Shown here piece after piece: positions 30,699 through 37,807 of a DNA stretch of 59,235 bases (the stretch's first letter is position 1; each line of letters starts with the position of its first letter). Under the pieces are notes generated by a model that was not told the DNA's origin, did not search any database, and saw only the letters and a list, made by a program, of their open reading frames with translations. Made by a program: the position numbers and the translations under genes. This DNA is from Burkholderiales bacterium (GTDB lineage Bacteria > Pseudomonadota > Gammaproteobacteria > Burkholderiales > Burkholderiaceae_C). Location of the stretch: assembly GCA_003963005.1 (NCBI GenBank), contig RXJW01000083.1, positions 1 through 59,235 on the forward strand. Reading direction: 5' to 3'.

Positions 30699-31658
30699 AT
30701 GCTTTCAAGAACCGCTGATCACCTCTTCTGGCTGAGTCGCTACATCGAGCGGGCCGAGAACACGGCCCGCATGCTGGACATTGCCTACCAGACCTCGTTG
30801 CAGCCGCAGTCGGCCGAGGAGTCCGAGCAGACCTGGCGCAGCCTGGTGTCCATCTCCGAGCTCAATGGCCTGTTCGGCAGCAAGTACAGCGCCATCAACG
30901 GGCGCAACGTCATGGAGTTCATGGTGGCCGACGAGGGCAACCTCTCGTCGATCTTCAACTGCCTGCGTGCGGCGCGCGAGAACGCCCGGGCCGTGCGCGG
31001 GGCGCTGACCACCGAGGTCTGGGAGACGATGAACCAGACCTGGCTGGAATTCCGTCGCCTGCTGCGCGAAGGCGCGCTCGCGCGGGATCCGTCGCAGCTC
31101 TTCGAATGGGTCAAGTACCGCAGCCACCTGTCGCGCGGTGTGACGGTCGGCACGATGCTGCAGGACGAGGCCTTCCACTTCATCCGCATCGGCTCCTTCC
31201 TGGAGCGCGCCGACAACACGGCACGGCTGCTGGATGTGAAGTTCTATCGCCAGGAGCAGGCGCAGGGCGAGCACGAGGCGTCTGGCCATGATGCGGCCCG
31301 GGACTTCTATTACTGGTCGGCCGTGCTGCGGTCGGTGTCGGGCTTCGAGATCTACCGCAAGGTCTACAGCAACGTCATCCAGCCGGAGAAGGTGGCCGAG
31401 TTGCTGATCCTGCGGCCGGACATGCCGCGGTCGCTGTCGCATTGCGTGACGCGCATGCAGGCCAACCTGAAGCGGGTGGCGAATGCGCAGTCGGGCGAGA
31501 CGCTGCGGCGGGTCGGGCGGCTGGAGGCGGAGCTCGCCTTCGGGCGCATCGACGAGATCCTGGCGGATGGGCTGCATCCGTTCCTGGATGGGTTTCTGGC
31601 GGAGGTGGCGGACCTGGGGGTTCGGATCAGCCAGGACTTTCTGGTGCCGTCGGCTTGA
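30699..31658 (+). CDS. Alpha-E domain protein (DUF403)
   Basis: 319 aa, all helical. It starts with the family signature LSRTADHLFWLSRYIERAEN (residues 2-21) and has further conserved stretches SIFNCLRAARENARAVRG, GSFLERADNTARLLDVK and DFYYWSAVLRSVSG. Known: alpha-E proteins accompany CP-ATP-grasp amidoligases in many bacteria; their biochemical role is unknown. It is 14 nt behind the ATP-grasp gene and surely co-transcribed. The palindromic repeat at 31716 separates it from the transglutaminase gene that would normally complete the set. Confidence 0.93.
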   Translation: MLSRTADHLFWLSRYIERAENTARMLDIAYQTSLQPQSAEESEQTWRSLVSISELNGLFGSKYSAINGRNVMEFMVADEGNLSSIFNCLRAARENARAVRGALTTEVWETMNQTWLEFRRLLREGALARDPSQLFEWVKYRSHLSRGVTVGTMLQDEAFHFIRIGSFLERADNTARLLDVKFYRQEQAQGEHEASGHDAARDFYYWSAVLRSVSGFEIYRKVYSNVIQPEKVAELLILRPDMPRSLSHCVTRMQANLKRVANAQSGETLRRVGRLEAELAFGRIDEILADGLHPFLDGFLAEVADLGVRISQDFLVPSA

Positions 31659-31715
31659 CGGCACTGGGGTGGGGTGGCCTTTGTTCTTGCCTGCAGCCTT
31701 TCGACTCGGTGCACC

Positions 31716-32268
31716 GTGCCGGGACGTCGCCCCGGCGGGCGACCTACTTTTTGTGTCGACAAAAAGTAGGCAAAAAACGACCCCCGGCCGCACCGCCCTT
31801 CGCTTCGCTACGGGTGCCCTGCGCTGCTCAGGCCTTGAGGGCCCGCGCAAAACTCGCTTCGCTACGCTGCGCTCAGACAGTTGCGCGGAGTCAGAAGTTG
31901 AAGCGTGCTGCGCACGCGCCCTCAAGGCCTTGCGCTGCTCGGCGGTGCTAAAGGGGGAAAAACGAAATACCTCAACCGCCCGACCTTCGCGATTGACGTT
32001 CTGGCTGTTCGGCTGTTCGGCTGTTTGCGGCTCTCCCCTTCTAAACCGCCGAGAAGCGCAGCAACCCAGGGCGCGCGCGCAGCGCGCTTCAACAACTGAC
32101 TTCGTGCGGTTGTCTGAGCGCAGCGTAGCGAAGCGAGTTCCGCACGAGCCCTGGGTTGCGAGCATCGCAGGGAACCCCGACAGGGGCGGTTTTGCAGGGG
32201 CGCTTTCTTTGCCTACTTTCTTGTGCGCACAAGAAAGTAGGTCGCCCGCCGGGGCGAACTCCCGGCAT
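31716..32268. repeat. ~550-bp imperfect palindrome (two ~240-bp inverted arms), locus 2
   Basis: The gene-free stretch 31659-32333 carries two inverted diverged copies of one sequence around a ~70-bp loop. Shared in order by the left arm and the reverse complement of the right arm are: TGCCGGGA, CGCCCCGGCGGGCGACCTAC, an A/T hairpin (11-bp stem at 31743-31770; a perfect 30-nt palindrome at 32212-32241), ACTCGCTTCGCTACGCTGCG, CTCAGACA, AGTTGAAGCG, GCTGCGC and CTCGGCGGT. The loop (about 31960-32030) has a 9-nt tandem repeat GGCTGTTCG. The outermost block TCGGTGCACCG plus CCCCGGCGGGCG also occurs in the palindrome at 786-1424, so both loci belong to one repeat family although their inner parts differ. 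Short open frames inside it are by-products. Confidence 0.85.
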
Positions 32269-32333
32269 GGGCCTCGCCATCAAAACCCATCAACGAAGAA
32301 CCAGCCCGCAGCCCGCGCGGCGGAGCAATCAAG

Positions 32334-35300
32334 ATGAGCATCCACGTCGCCCTCAAGCACGTCACCCGCTACCAATACGACCGCCCGGTCAACCTGGGCC
32401 CCCAGGTCGTGCGCCTGCGCCCCGCGCCCCACTGCCGCACCCCCGTGCTCAGCTACTCGCTGCGCATCGAGCCCACGCAGCACTTCATCAACTGGCAGCA
32501 GGACCCGTTCGCCAACTACCTGGCGCGGCTCGTGTTCCCCGAGAAGACGACCGAGTTCACCGTCACCGTCGACCTGGTCGCCGAAATGGCGGTCTACAAC
32601 CCGTTCGACTTCTTCCTCGAACCGCACGCACAGACCTTCCCGTTTGCTTACGACGAAGCGCAGCAGATCGAGCTCGCGCCCTACCTGCAGGTCGAGCCGG
32701 TCACGCCGCTGCTGGCCGCCTACCTGAAGGACATCCCGCGCACCGAGCGCGCCACCATCGACTTCATGGTCGACCTGAACCAGCGCGTGCAGCAGAGCGT
32801 GTCCTACCTGATCCGCCTGGAGCCCGGCGTGCAGACGCCCGAGGAGACACTGGAAAAAGCCTCCGGCTCCTGCCGCGACTCCGGCTGGCTGCTGGTGCAG
32901 ATCGCCCGCCACCTGGGGCTGGCCGCGCGCTTCGTGTCGGGCTACCTGATCCAACTCGCGCCGGACGAAAAGGCGCTCGACGGCCCGAGCGGCACCGAGG
33001 TCGACTTCACCGACCTGCACGCCTGGTGCGAGGTCTACCTGCCCGGTGCGGGCTGGATTGGCCTGGACCCGACCTCGGGCCTGCTCGCCGGCGAAGGCCA
33101 TATCCCGCTGGCCGCCACCCCCACGCCCGGTAGCGCGGCGCCGATCAGCGGTGCGGTGGACAAGAGCGAGGTCACCTTCGACCACGAGATGAGCGTCACG
33201 CGGATCTACGAGTCGCCGCGCGTGACCAAGCCCTACACCGATGATCAATGGCGCGAGATCCTCAAGCTGGGTGAGCAGGTCGATGCCGAGTTGTCCGCCG
33301 GCGACGTGCGCCTGACCATGGGCGGCGAGCCCACCTTCGTGGCGGTGGACGACCGGGATGCGCCCGAATGGAACACCGACGCCCTCGGCCCCACCAAGCG
33401 CATCTACGCGCAGCAGCTCACGCATCGCCTGCGCGACGAGTACGGGCAGGGCGGCTTCCTGCATTTCGGCCAGGGCAAGTGGTACCCGGGCGAGCAATTG
33501 CCGCGCTGGGCGCTGTCCATCTACTGGCGGGCCGACGGCCAGCCCTGCTGGCGCAACCCCGACTGGTTCGCCGACGAGCGCGAGCGCCACCGTTATTCGA
33601 GCGAGGACGCCGAGGTCTTCATGAAGGCGCTCACGCGGCGTCTGGGCCTGACGGACACACACGTGCAGCCCGGCTTTGAAGACACCTGGTACTACCTCTG
33701 GCGCGAGCGTCGCCTGCCGGTCAACGTCGACCCCTTCGACTCGCGCCTGGACGACGAGATGGAGCGCGCCCGACTGCGCCGCGTCTTCGACCAGGGCCTG
33801 AGCCATGTGGTCGGCTACGTGCTGCCGATCCGGCATGCGGGCGACTCACCTGCGCTCGCCGGCACACGCTGGCAGACGGGGCCGTGGTTCTTCCGTGACG
33901 AGCGGCTCTACCTCTACCCGGGCGATTCGCCGATGGGCTGGCGCCTGCCGCTGGACTCCCTGCCCTGGGTCAGCCAGGGCGACTACCCCTACCTGATCGA
34001 GCAGGATCCTTTCGCCCCGCGTGGCATGCTGCCCGCGGCTGCGGCGCTGCGCGCGCAGGTGCAGGGCGTCACGTCGGCGGGCCCCACGCCGGGCTTGCGG
34101 GCCAGCGCGGGCAGCCCCGGTGACGGTGGCGGCTCGGGTGCCGGGCCGGGGGCCGGGCCGGGGGCCGCGGGCGCCCAGACCCTACCAGGCCGGTTCGAGA
34201 GCGCTCACGGCGTCACCCGCACGGCCCTGTGCGTGGAGGCCCGCGACCCTCGCCGCGCGAACGGCCCGGCGGCCGAGCGCCAGGGCCAGGCCAGCGGTGT
34301 GCTCTACGTCTTCATGCCGCCGCTGGAGAAGCTGGAGCACTACCTGGAACTGCTCACCGCCGTCGAGGCGGCCTGCGAGGACACCGGCTACAAGATCGTG
34401 CTGGAGGGCTACCCGCCGCCGCGCGACCCGCGGCTCAAGGTGCTGCAGGTCACGCCCGACCCCGGCGTCATCGAGGTCAACATCCACCCGGCGCACCACT
34501 GGGGCGAACTCGTCCAGCACACGGAGTTCCTGTACGAGGCCGCGCGGCTCACGCGGCTGTCGACCGAGAAGTTCATGATCGACGGCCGCCACACCGGCAC
34601 CGGCGGCGGCAACCATTTCGTGATGGGCGGCGCCACGCCGGCGGATTCCCCCTTCCTGCGCAAGCCCTCGCTGCTCGCGTCGTTGCTGGCCTACTGGCAC
34701 AACCACCCCAGCCTGAGCTACCTGTTCAGCGGCCTCTTCATCGGCCCGACGAGCCAGTCGCCGCGTGTCGACGAGGCCCGCAACGACCAGCTCCGCGAGC
34801 TCGAGATCGCGCTCGGCGAGATCTTCAAGGCCGAGGAGCGATTCGGCGCCGCGATGCCGCCGTGGCTCGTGGACCGCACGCTGCGCAATGTGCTGGTCGA
34901 CGTCACCGGCAACACGCACCGCAGCGAGTTCTCGATCGACAAGCTCTACTCGCCGGACTCGGCCACCGGGCGCCTGGGCCTGCTGGAGCTGCGCGCCTTC
35001 GAGATGCCGCCGCACGCGCGCATGAGCGTCGTGCAGCAGTTGCTGTTGCGCGCCTTCATCGCCCGCTTCTGGCAGACGCCCTACAAGACGCCGCTGGTGC
35101 GCTGGGGCACCGAGCTGCACGACCGCTGGCTGCTGCCGCACTTCATCCGCGAGGACTTCGCCGACGTCATCGAGGACATGGCTGAAGCCGGCTATGCCTT
35201 CGACGCGGCCTGGTTCGCCCCGCACGTGGAGTTCCGCTTCCCGAAGTACGGCGAGTTCGCGGCGCGCGGCGTGCACGTGACGCTGCGCGGTGCGCTGGAG

Positions 35301-35780
35301 CCCTGGCATGTGATGGGCGAGGAGGGCTCGGCCGGCGGCACGGTGCGCTACGTGGACTCGTCGCTGGAGCGGCTGGAGGTGCACGTGAGCGGCCTCATCG
35401 ACCCGCGCCACCGCATCACCGTCAACGGCCAGCCGCTGCCGCTGCAGCCCACGGGCCGCGTCGGCGAATTCGTGGCCGGTGTGCGCTACCGCGCCTGGCT
35501 GCCGCCGTCGGCCCTGCACCCCACCATCGGCATCCATGCGCCGTTGACGGTCGACCTGGTGGACACGTGGCAGCAGAAGTCGCTCGGCGGCTGCCGCTAC
35601 TTCGTCGCCCACCCCGGCGGGCGCAACTACGCGACCCTGCCGGTCAACGCCTACGAGGCCGAGAGCCGGCGCCTGGCGCGCTTCACGTCGCACGGCCACA
35701 CGCCGGGGCGGGTGGCGGTGGGCGAGCCGCAGCGCAGCCTGGAGTTCCCGTTCACGCTGGATCTGCGCAAGGCCGGTTGA
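32334..35780 (+). CDS. Large transglutaminase-like protein with DUF2126 region
   Basis: 1148 aa. Residues 1-90 are the transglutaminase N-terminal beta region; the catalytic core has Cys180 in GSCRDSGW, His229 in DLHAWCEV and Asp245 in GLDPTSG. From about 310 onward it is DUF2126 (GDVRLTMGGEPTFV, WYPGEQLPRWALSIYW, TGTGGGNHFVMGG, PSLSYLFSGLFIGPTSQSPR, EFSIDKLYSPDS). Known: this 1100-residue architecture is standard in CP-ATP-grasp/alpha-E gene clusters; it is predicted to act as a peptidase or amidase/transamidase on the amidoligase product. Odd: residues about 575-620 are a Gly/Pro/Ala-rich linker coded by a GGGCCGGGGGCC repeat. No signal peptide is seen, so it is cytoplasmic. The repeat lies just upstream; no clear ribosome site. 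Confidence 0.93.
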   Translation: MSIHVALKHVTRYQYDRPVNLGPQVVRLRPAPHCRTPVLSYSLRIEPTQHFINWQQDPFANYLARLVFPEKTTEFTVTVDLVAEMAVYNPFDFFLEPHAQTFPFAYDEAQQIELAPYLQVEPVTPLLAAYLKDIPRTERATIDFMVDLNQRVQQSVSYLIRLEPGVQTPEETLEKASGSCRDSGWLLVQIARHLGLAARFVSGYLIQLAPDEKALDGPSGTEVDFTDLHAWCEVYLPGAGWIGLDPTSGLLAGEGHIPLAATPTPGSAAPISGAVDKSEVTFDHEMSVTRIYESPRVTKPYTDDQWREILKLGEQVDAELSAGDVRLTMGGEPTFVAVDDRDAPEWNTDALGPTKRIYAQQLTHRLRDEYGQGGFLHFGQGKWYPGEQLPRWALSIYWRADGQPCWRNPDWFADERERHRYSSEDAEVFMKALTRRLGLTDTHVQPGFEDTWYYLWRERRLPVNVDPFDSRLDDEMERARLRRVFDQGLSHVVGYVLPIRHAGDSPALAGTRWQTGPWFFRDERLYLYPGDSPMGWRLPLDSLPWVSQGDYPYLIEQDPFAPRGMLPAAAALRAQVQGVTSAGPTPGLRASAGSPGDGGGSGAGPGAGPGAAGAQTLPGRFESAHGVTRTALCVEARDPRRANGPAAERQGQASGVLYVFMPPLEKLEHYLELLTAVEAACEDTGYKIVLEGYPPPRDPRLKVLQVTPDPGVIEVNIHPAHHWGELVQHTEFLYEAARLTRLSTEKFMIDGRHTGTGGGNHFVMGGATPADSPFLRKPSLLASLLAYWHNHPSLSYLFSGLFIGPTSQSPRVDEARNDQLRELEIALGEIFKAEERFGAAMPPWLVDRTLRNVLVDVTGNTHRSEFSIDKLYSPDSATGRLGLLELRAFEMPPHARMSVVQQLLLRAFIARFWQTPYKTPLVRWGTELHDRWLLPHFIREDFADVIEDMAEAGYAFDAAWFAPHVEFRFPKYGEFAARGVHVTLRGALEPWHVMGEEGSAGGTVRYVDSSLERLEVHVSGLIDPRHRITVNGQPLPLQPTGRVGEFVAGVRYRAWLPPSALHPTIGIHAPLTVDLVDTWQQKSLGGCRYFVAHPGGRNYATLPVNAYEAESRRLARFTSHGHTPGRVAVGEPQRSLEFPFTLDLRKAG

Positions 35781-35800
35781 TGTAGCACAATTGCGCTACA
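35781..35800. promoter_or_regulatory. Palindromic operator of the first toxin-antitoxin operon
   Basis: TGTAGC-N8-GCTACA, with a CAATTG core, directly follows the transglutaminase stop and ends 16 nt before the antitoxin start. Ribbon-helix-helix antitoxins commonly autorepress through such a palindrome. The match to an operator is inferred from symmetry and place. Confidence 0.6.
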
Positions 35801-35816
35801 CCAGCCGGAGCCCTCC

Positions 35817-36101
35817 ATGCCCACGACGACGATTCGCCTCGACGATGACCTGAAAGAGCGCGTCAGCGAGGCCGCGGCGCGGGTCGGCAAGACCGCGCAC
35901 GCCTTCATCCGCGATGCCATCACGGCGTCGGTGGCGCAGGCGGAGTTCGATGCGGAGATGGACCGCATCTGCGAGGAGCGCTGGGGGGAGTTTCTGAAGA
36001 CGGGCGAGGTGGTGCCCTGGGAAGATGCCAAGGGCTATCTGGAGGCCACCGTGGCAGGCAAGAAGGCCAAGCGGCCTGTGCCCCGGAAGATCCTCGGATG
36101 A
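35817..36101 (+). CDS. Ribbon-helix-helix (CopG-type) antitoxin
   Basis: 94 aa. Residues 3-45 are a ribbon-helix-helix DNA-binding fold (TTTIRLDDDLKERVSEAAARVGKTAHAFIRDAI). The C-terminal half (EMDRICEERWGEFLKTGEVVPWEDAKGYLE) is the likely toxin-neutralising segment. The stop overlaps the start of the ParE/RelE-like gene (ATGA), the common antitoxin-first order. A palindrome upstream is the probable self-operator. Known: such pairs stabilise plasmids or chromosomal regions or respond to stress. The pair sits between genes of the ATP-grasp/transglutaminase system, suggesting insertion there. Confidence 0.88.
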   Translation: MPTTTIRLDDDLKERVSEAAARVGKTAHAFIRDAITASVAQAEFDAEMDRICEERWGEFLKTGEVVPWEDAKGYLEATVAGKKAKRPVPRKILG

Positions 36102-36382
36102 CGCGACTGGTTCTTCTGCCGGCCGCACTGGCAGACCTCGAGCGTATCCGTGACTTCCTGCTGGCGCATGACCCCGACAACGCAGAGGAGCGGCTGTTGG
36201 ACCTGACTGCGGCCCTCGACGTGTTGCAGCACGCACCCGAGATCTGCCGCCGTGTCGGCCAACGGGCCCGTGAACTCGTGATCGGCCGTGCCGCCCGGGG
36301 CTACGTGGCTCGCTACGAGTACGTGGCGCGTCTGGAAACTGCCTTCGTCCTTCGCGTTCACCACCAGCGCGAGAGCCGCTGA
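36098..36382 (+). CDS. RelE/ParE-family toxin
   Basis: 94 aa. The pattern is that of RelE/ParE toxins: LLPAALADLERIRDFLLAHDPDNAEE (two helices), then ICRRVGQRARELVIGRAARGYVARYEYV (beta strands), ending VLRVHHQRE, where ParE-type proteins carry the hxxR end. Known: ParE poisons gyrase, RelE cleaves mRNA on the ribosome; which applies cannot be told from sequence. It overlaps the antitoxin gene by 4 nt. Confidence 0.87.
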   Translation: MTRLVLLPAALADLERIRDFLLAHDPDNAEERLLDLTAALDVLQHAPEICRRVGQRARELVIGRAARGYVARYEYVARLETAFVLRVHHQRESR

Positions 36383-36394
36383 AGCATCACCGAC

Positions 36395-37240
36395 ATGCAC
36401 ATCGACATCCAACCCGGCGTCCGTCTCTTCGTCGACATCGAGGGCCTCGGCTTCGTGCCGGATGGCCCGGTGCTGCGCGACAAGCCCACGCTGGTGCTCA
36501 TCCACGGCGGCCCGGGCTTCGACCACACCGCGTTCCGCCCGTTCTTCAGCCGCTTCACCGATCTCTGCCAGGTCGTCTACTTCGACCAGCGCGGCCACGG
36601 CCGCAGCAGCAATCGGCCCTTGGGCGAATGCCGGCTCGACACGCTGGCGGATGACGTCGTGCGGCTGTGCGACGCCTTGGGCATCGTGAAGCCCATCGTG
36701 CTCGGCCAGAGCTTCGGCGGCTTCGTGGCGCAGCGCTACCTGGCGCGCCATCCGGCGCACCCGAGCAAGGTCATCCTGTCCAGCACATCGCACCACTTCG
36801 GCCTGGACCGCAAGATCCACCATTTCGGCCGTCTCGGCGGCCCCGAAGCCGCAGCCGCCACGCGCGACTTCTGGGAGCGCCCCGGCCCGGGCACCTGGGC
36901 GGCCTACGAGGTGCATTGCCGGCATCTCTACAACACGCAGCCCAAGAACCCGGATGCCGGTGGCTGGATGCTGCCGCGGCCCGACATCCTGTTCGAGCAC
37001 ACCGCGACCGAATTGCCGGGCATGGACCTGCGGCCGGGCCTGGCCGGCGTGCAGTGCCCGGTGCTTGTCATGGCCGGCGAGGAAGACCCCGTCACGCCGC
37101 CGGAGGATGCCGAGGAGATCGTCGCCGCGCTGCCGCCGCAGTGGGTGCGCTTCGAGCGCTTCCCCGGCGTCGGGCACGGGGCCTGGCGGGATGACCCTGA
37201 CGCGGCCGAGCGCGTGCTGCGGCGGTTCCTGGCCGGCTGA
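36395..37240 (+). CDS. Alpha/beta hydrolase (proline iminopeptidase-like)
   Basis: 281 aa. The oxyanion motif HGGPGFDH (about 37-44), DQRGHGRS (64-71), nucleophile elbow GQSFGG with Ser106, acid Asp231 in GEEDPVTP and His261 in GVGHGAWRD make a full triad. HGGPG is typical of prolyl aminopeptidases and related esterases or haloperoxidase-like enzymes. No signal peptide; cytoplasmic. It begins 12 nt after the first toxin gene and is followed by the second toxin-antitoxin pair, so it may be cargo brought in with them. Substrate unknown. Confidence 0.9.
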   Translation: MHIDIQPGVRLFVDIEGLGFVPDGPVLRDKPTLVLIHGGPGFDHTAFRPFFSRFTDLCQVVYFDQRGHGRSSNRPLGECRLDTLADDVVRLCDALGIVKPIVLGQSFGGFVAQRYLARHPAHPSKVILSSTSHHFGLDRKIHHFGRLGGPEAAAATRDFWERPGPGTWAAYEVHCRHLYNTQPKNPDAGGWMLPRPDILFEHTATELPGMDLRPGLAGVQCPVLVMAGEEDPVTPPEDAEEIVAALPPQWVRFERFPGVGHGAWRDDPDAAERVLRRFLAG

Positions 37241-37292
37241 TCCGCGCCGAAGGCTGAATGGCAAAATCGAGGACTTCCGTTTGGAGCGCTTC

Positions 37293-37514
37293 ATGCAAAT
37301 CGACATCGCTGAGCTTCGCAAGTTGACCGTTGCCGAGCGCCTCCAACTCGTGGACGACATCTGGGAGTCGATCGCAGCCGACGCGGATGGGGGTGCCATC
37401 ACTTCCGAGCAGCTGGCCGAGGTGCAGGCGCGACGCGCCGAGCATGCGCGGGACGCCCAATCAGCGATCCCTTGGGAGCACATCCTGGCAGAAGGATTGG
37501 CGCGCGCCGCCTGA
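37293..37514 (+). CDS. Addiction module antitoxin (TIGR02574/RelB-like)
   Basis: 73 aa. The start ATG 37293 is preceded by TTGGAG. The sequence IAELRKLTVAERLQLVDDIWESIA followed by an acidic Q/R-rich helix and a conserved-looking IPWEHI end fits the TIGR02574 'addiction module component' family, which lacks a classic DNA-binding fold. The toxin gene starts 2 nt after the stop. It is too short and too similar in pattern to known antitoxins to be a chance frame. Confidence 0.85.
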   Translation: MQIDIAELRKLTVAERLQLVDDIWESIAADADGGAITSEQLAEVQARRAEHARDAQSAIPWEHILAEGLARAA

Positions 37515-37516
37515 CC

Positions 37517-37807
37517 ATGCAGATTCGGTTCCGGCCGCAAGCCCGACAGGAAGTCCTTGACGCTGCCGACTGGTACCGCCAGCGCATGCCCGGGCTGGAT
37601 CGCGAGTTCCTGCTGGCGGTCGACGCCGCCGTGAAGGCCGCGGCCGCCCGCCCGCTGACCTTTCCGGTCATCGAGGAGTCGATGCGCCGGGTGCTCGTCA
37701 AGCGCTTTCCGTACAGCATCGTTTTCGATGTGCTGGGGCAGGACTTGATCGTGCTTGCCGTCTTCCATCGTCGCCGCCAACCCATCTCCTGGCGCCTGCG
37801 CAAATGA
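37517..37807 (+). CDS. RelE/ParE-family toxin (second module)
   Basis: 96 aa from ATG 37517. IRFRPQARQEVLDAADWYRQRMPGLDREFL is the usual two-helix opening of ParE-like toxins that pair with TIGR02574 antitoxins; the strands include RRVLVKRFPYSIVFDVLGQDLIVLAVFHRRRQP, with the family's RFPY and H.RR elements. It follows its antitoxin after 2 nt. Notable: its TGA overlaps the ATG of the ATP-grasp/alpha-E fusion gene (37804), so the toxin gene is translationally coupled to a metabolic gene. Confidence 0.88.
   Translation: MQIRFRPQARQEVLDAADWYRQRMPGLDREFLLAVDAAVKAAAARPLTFPVIEESMRRVLVKRFPYSIVFDVLGQDLIVLAVFHRRRQPISWRLRK

Noticed and set aside
26971..30708. A ~1245-codon minus-strand open frame opposite the TonB receptor and ATP-grasp genes
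   Set aside because: Same shadow effect; low-complexity Ala/Val/His/Arg product, no ribosome site, and the plus strand has clear families.
31659..32333. Frames of 60-280 codons through the second palindrome
   Set aside because: The reading follows repeat arms in inverted order; no recognisable protein and no consistent codon use.
34141..34176. Tandem G/C repeat considered as a regulatory or CRISPR-like repeat
   Set aside because: Only two or three short in-frame units inside an intact coding sequence; it codes a Gly/Pro/Ala linker and has no spacer structure.
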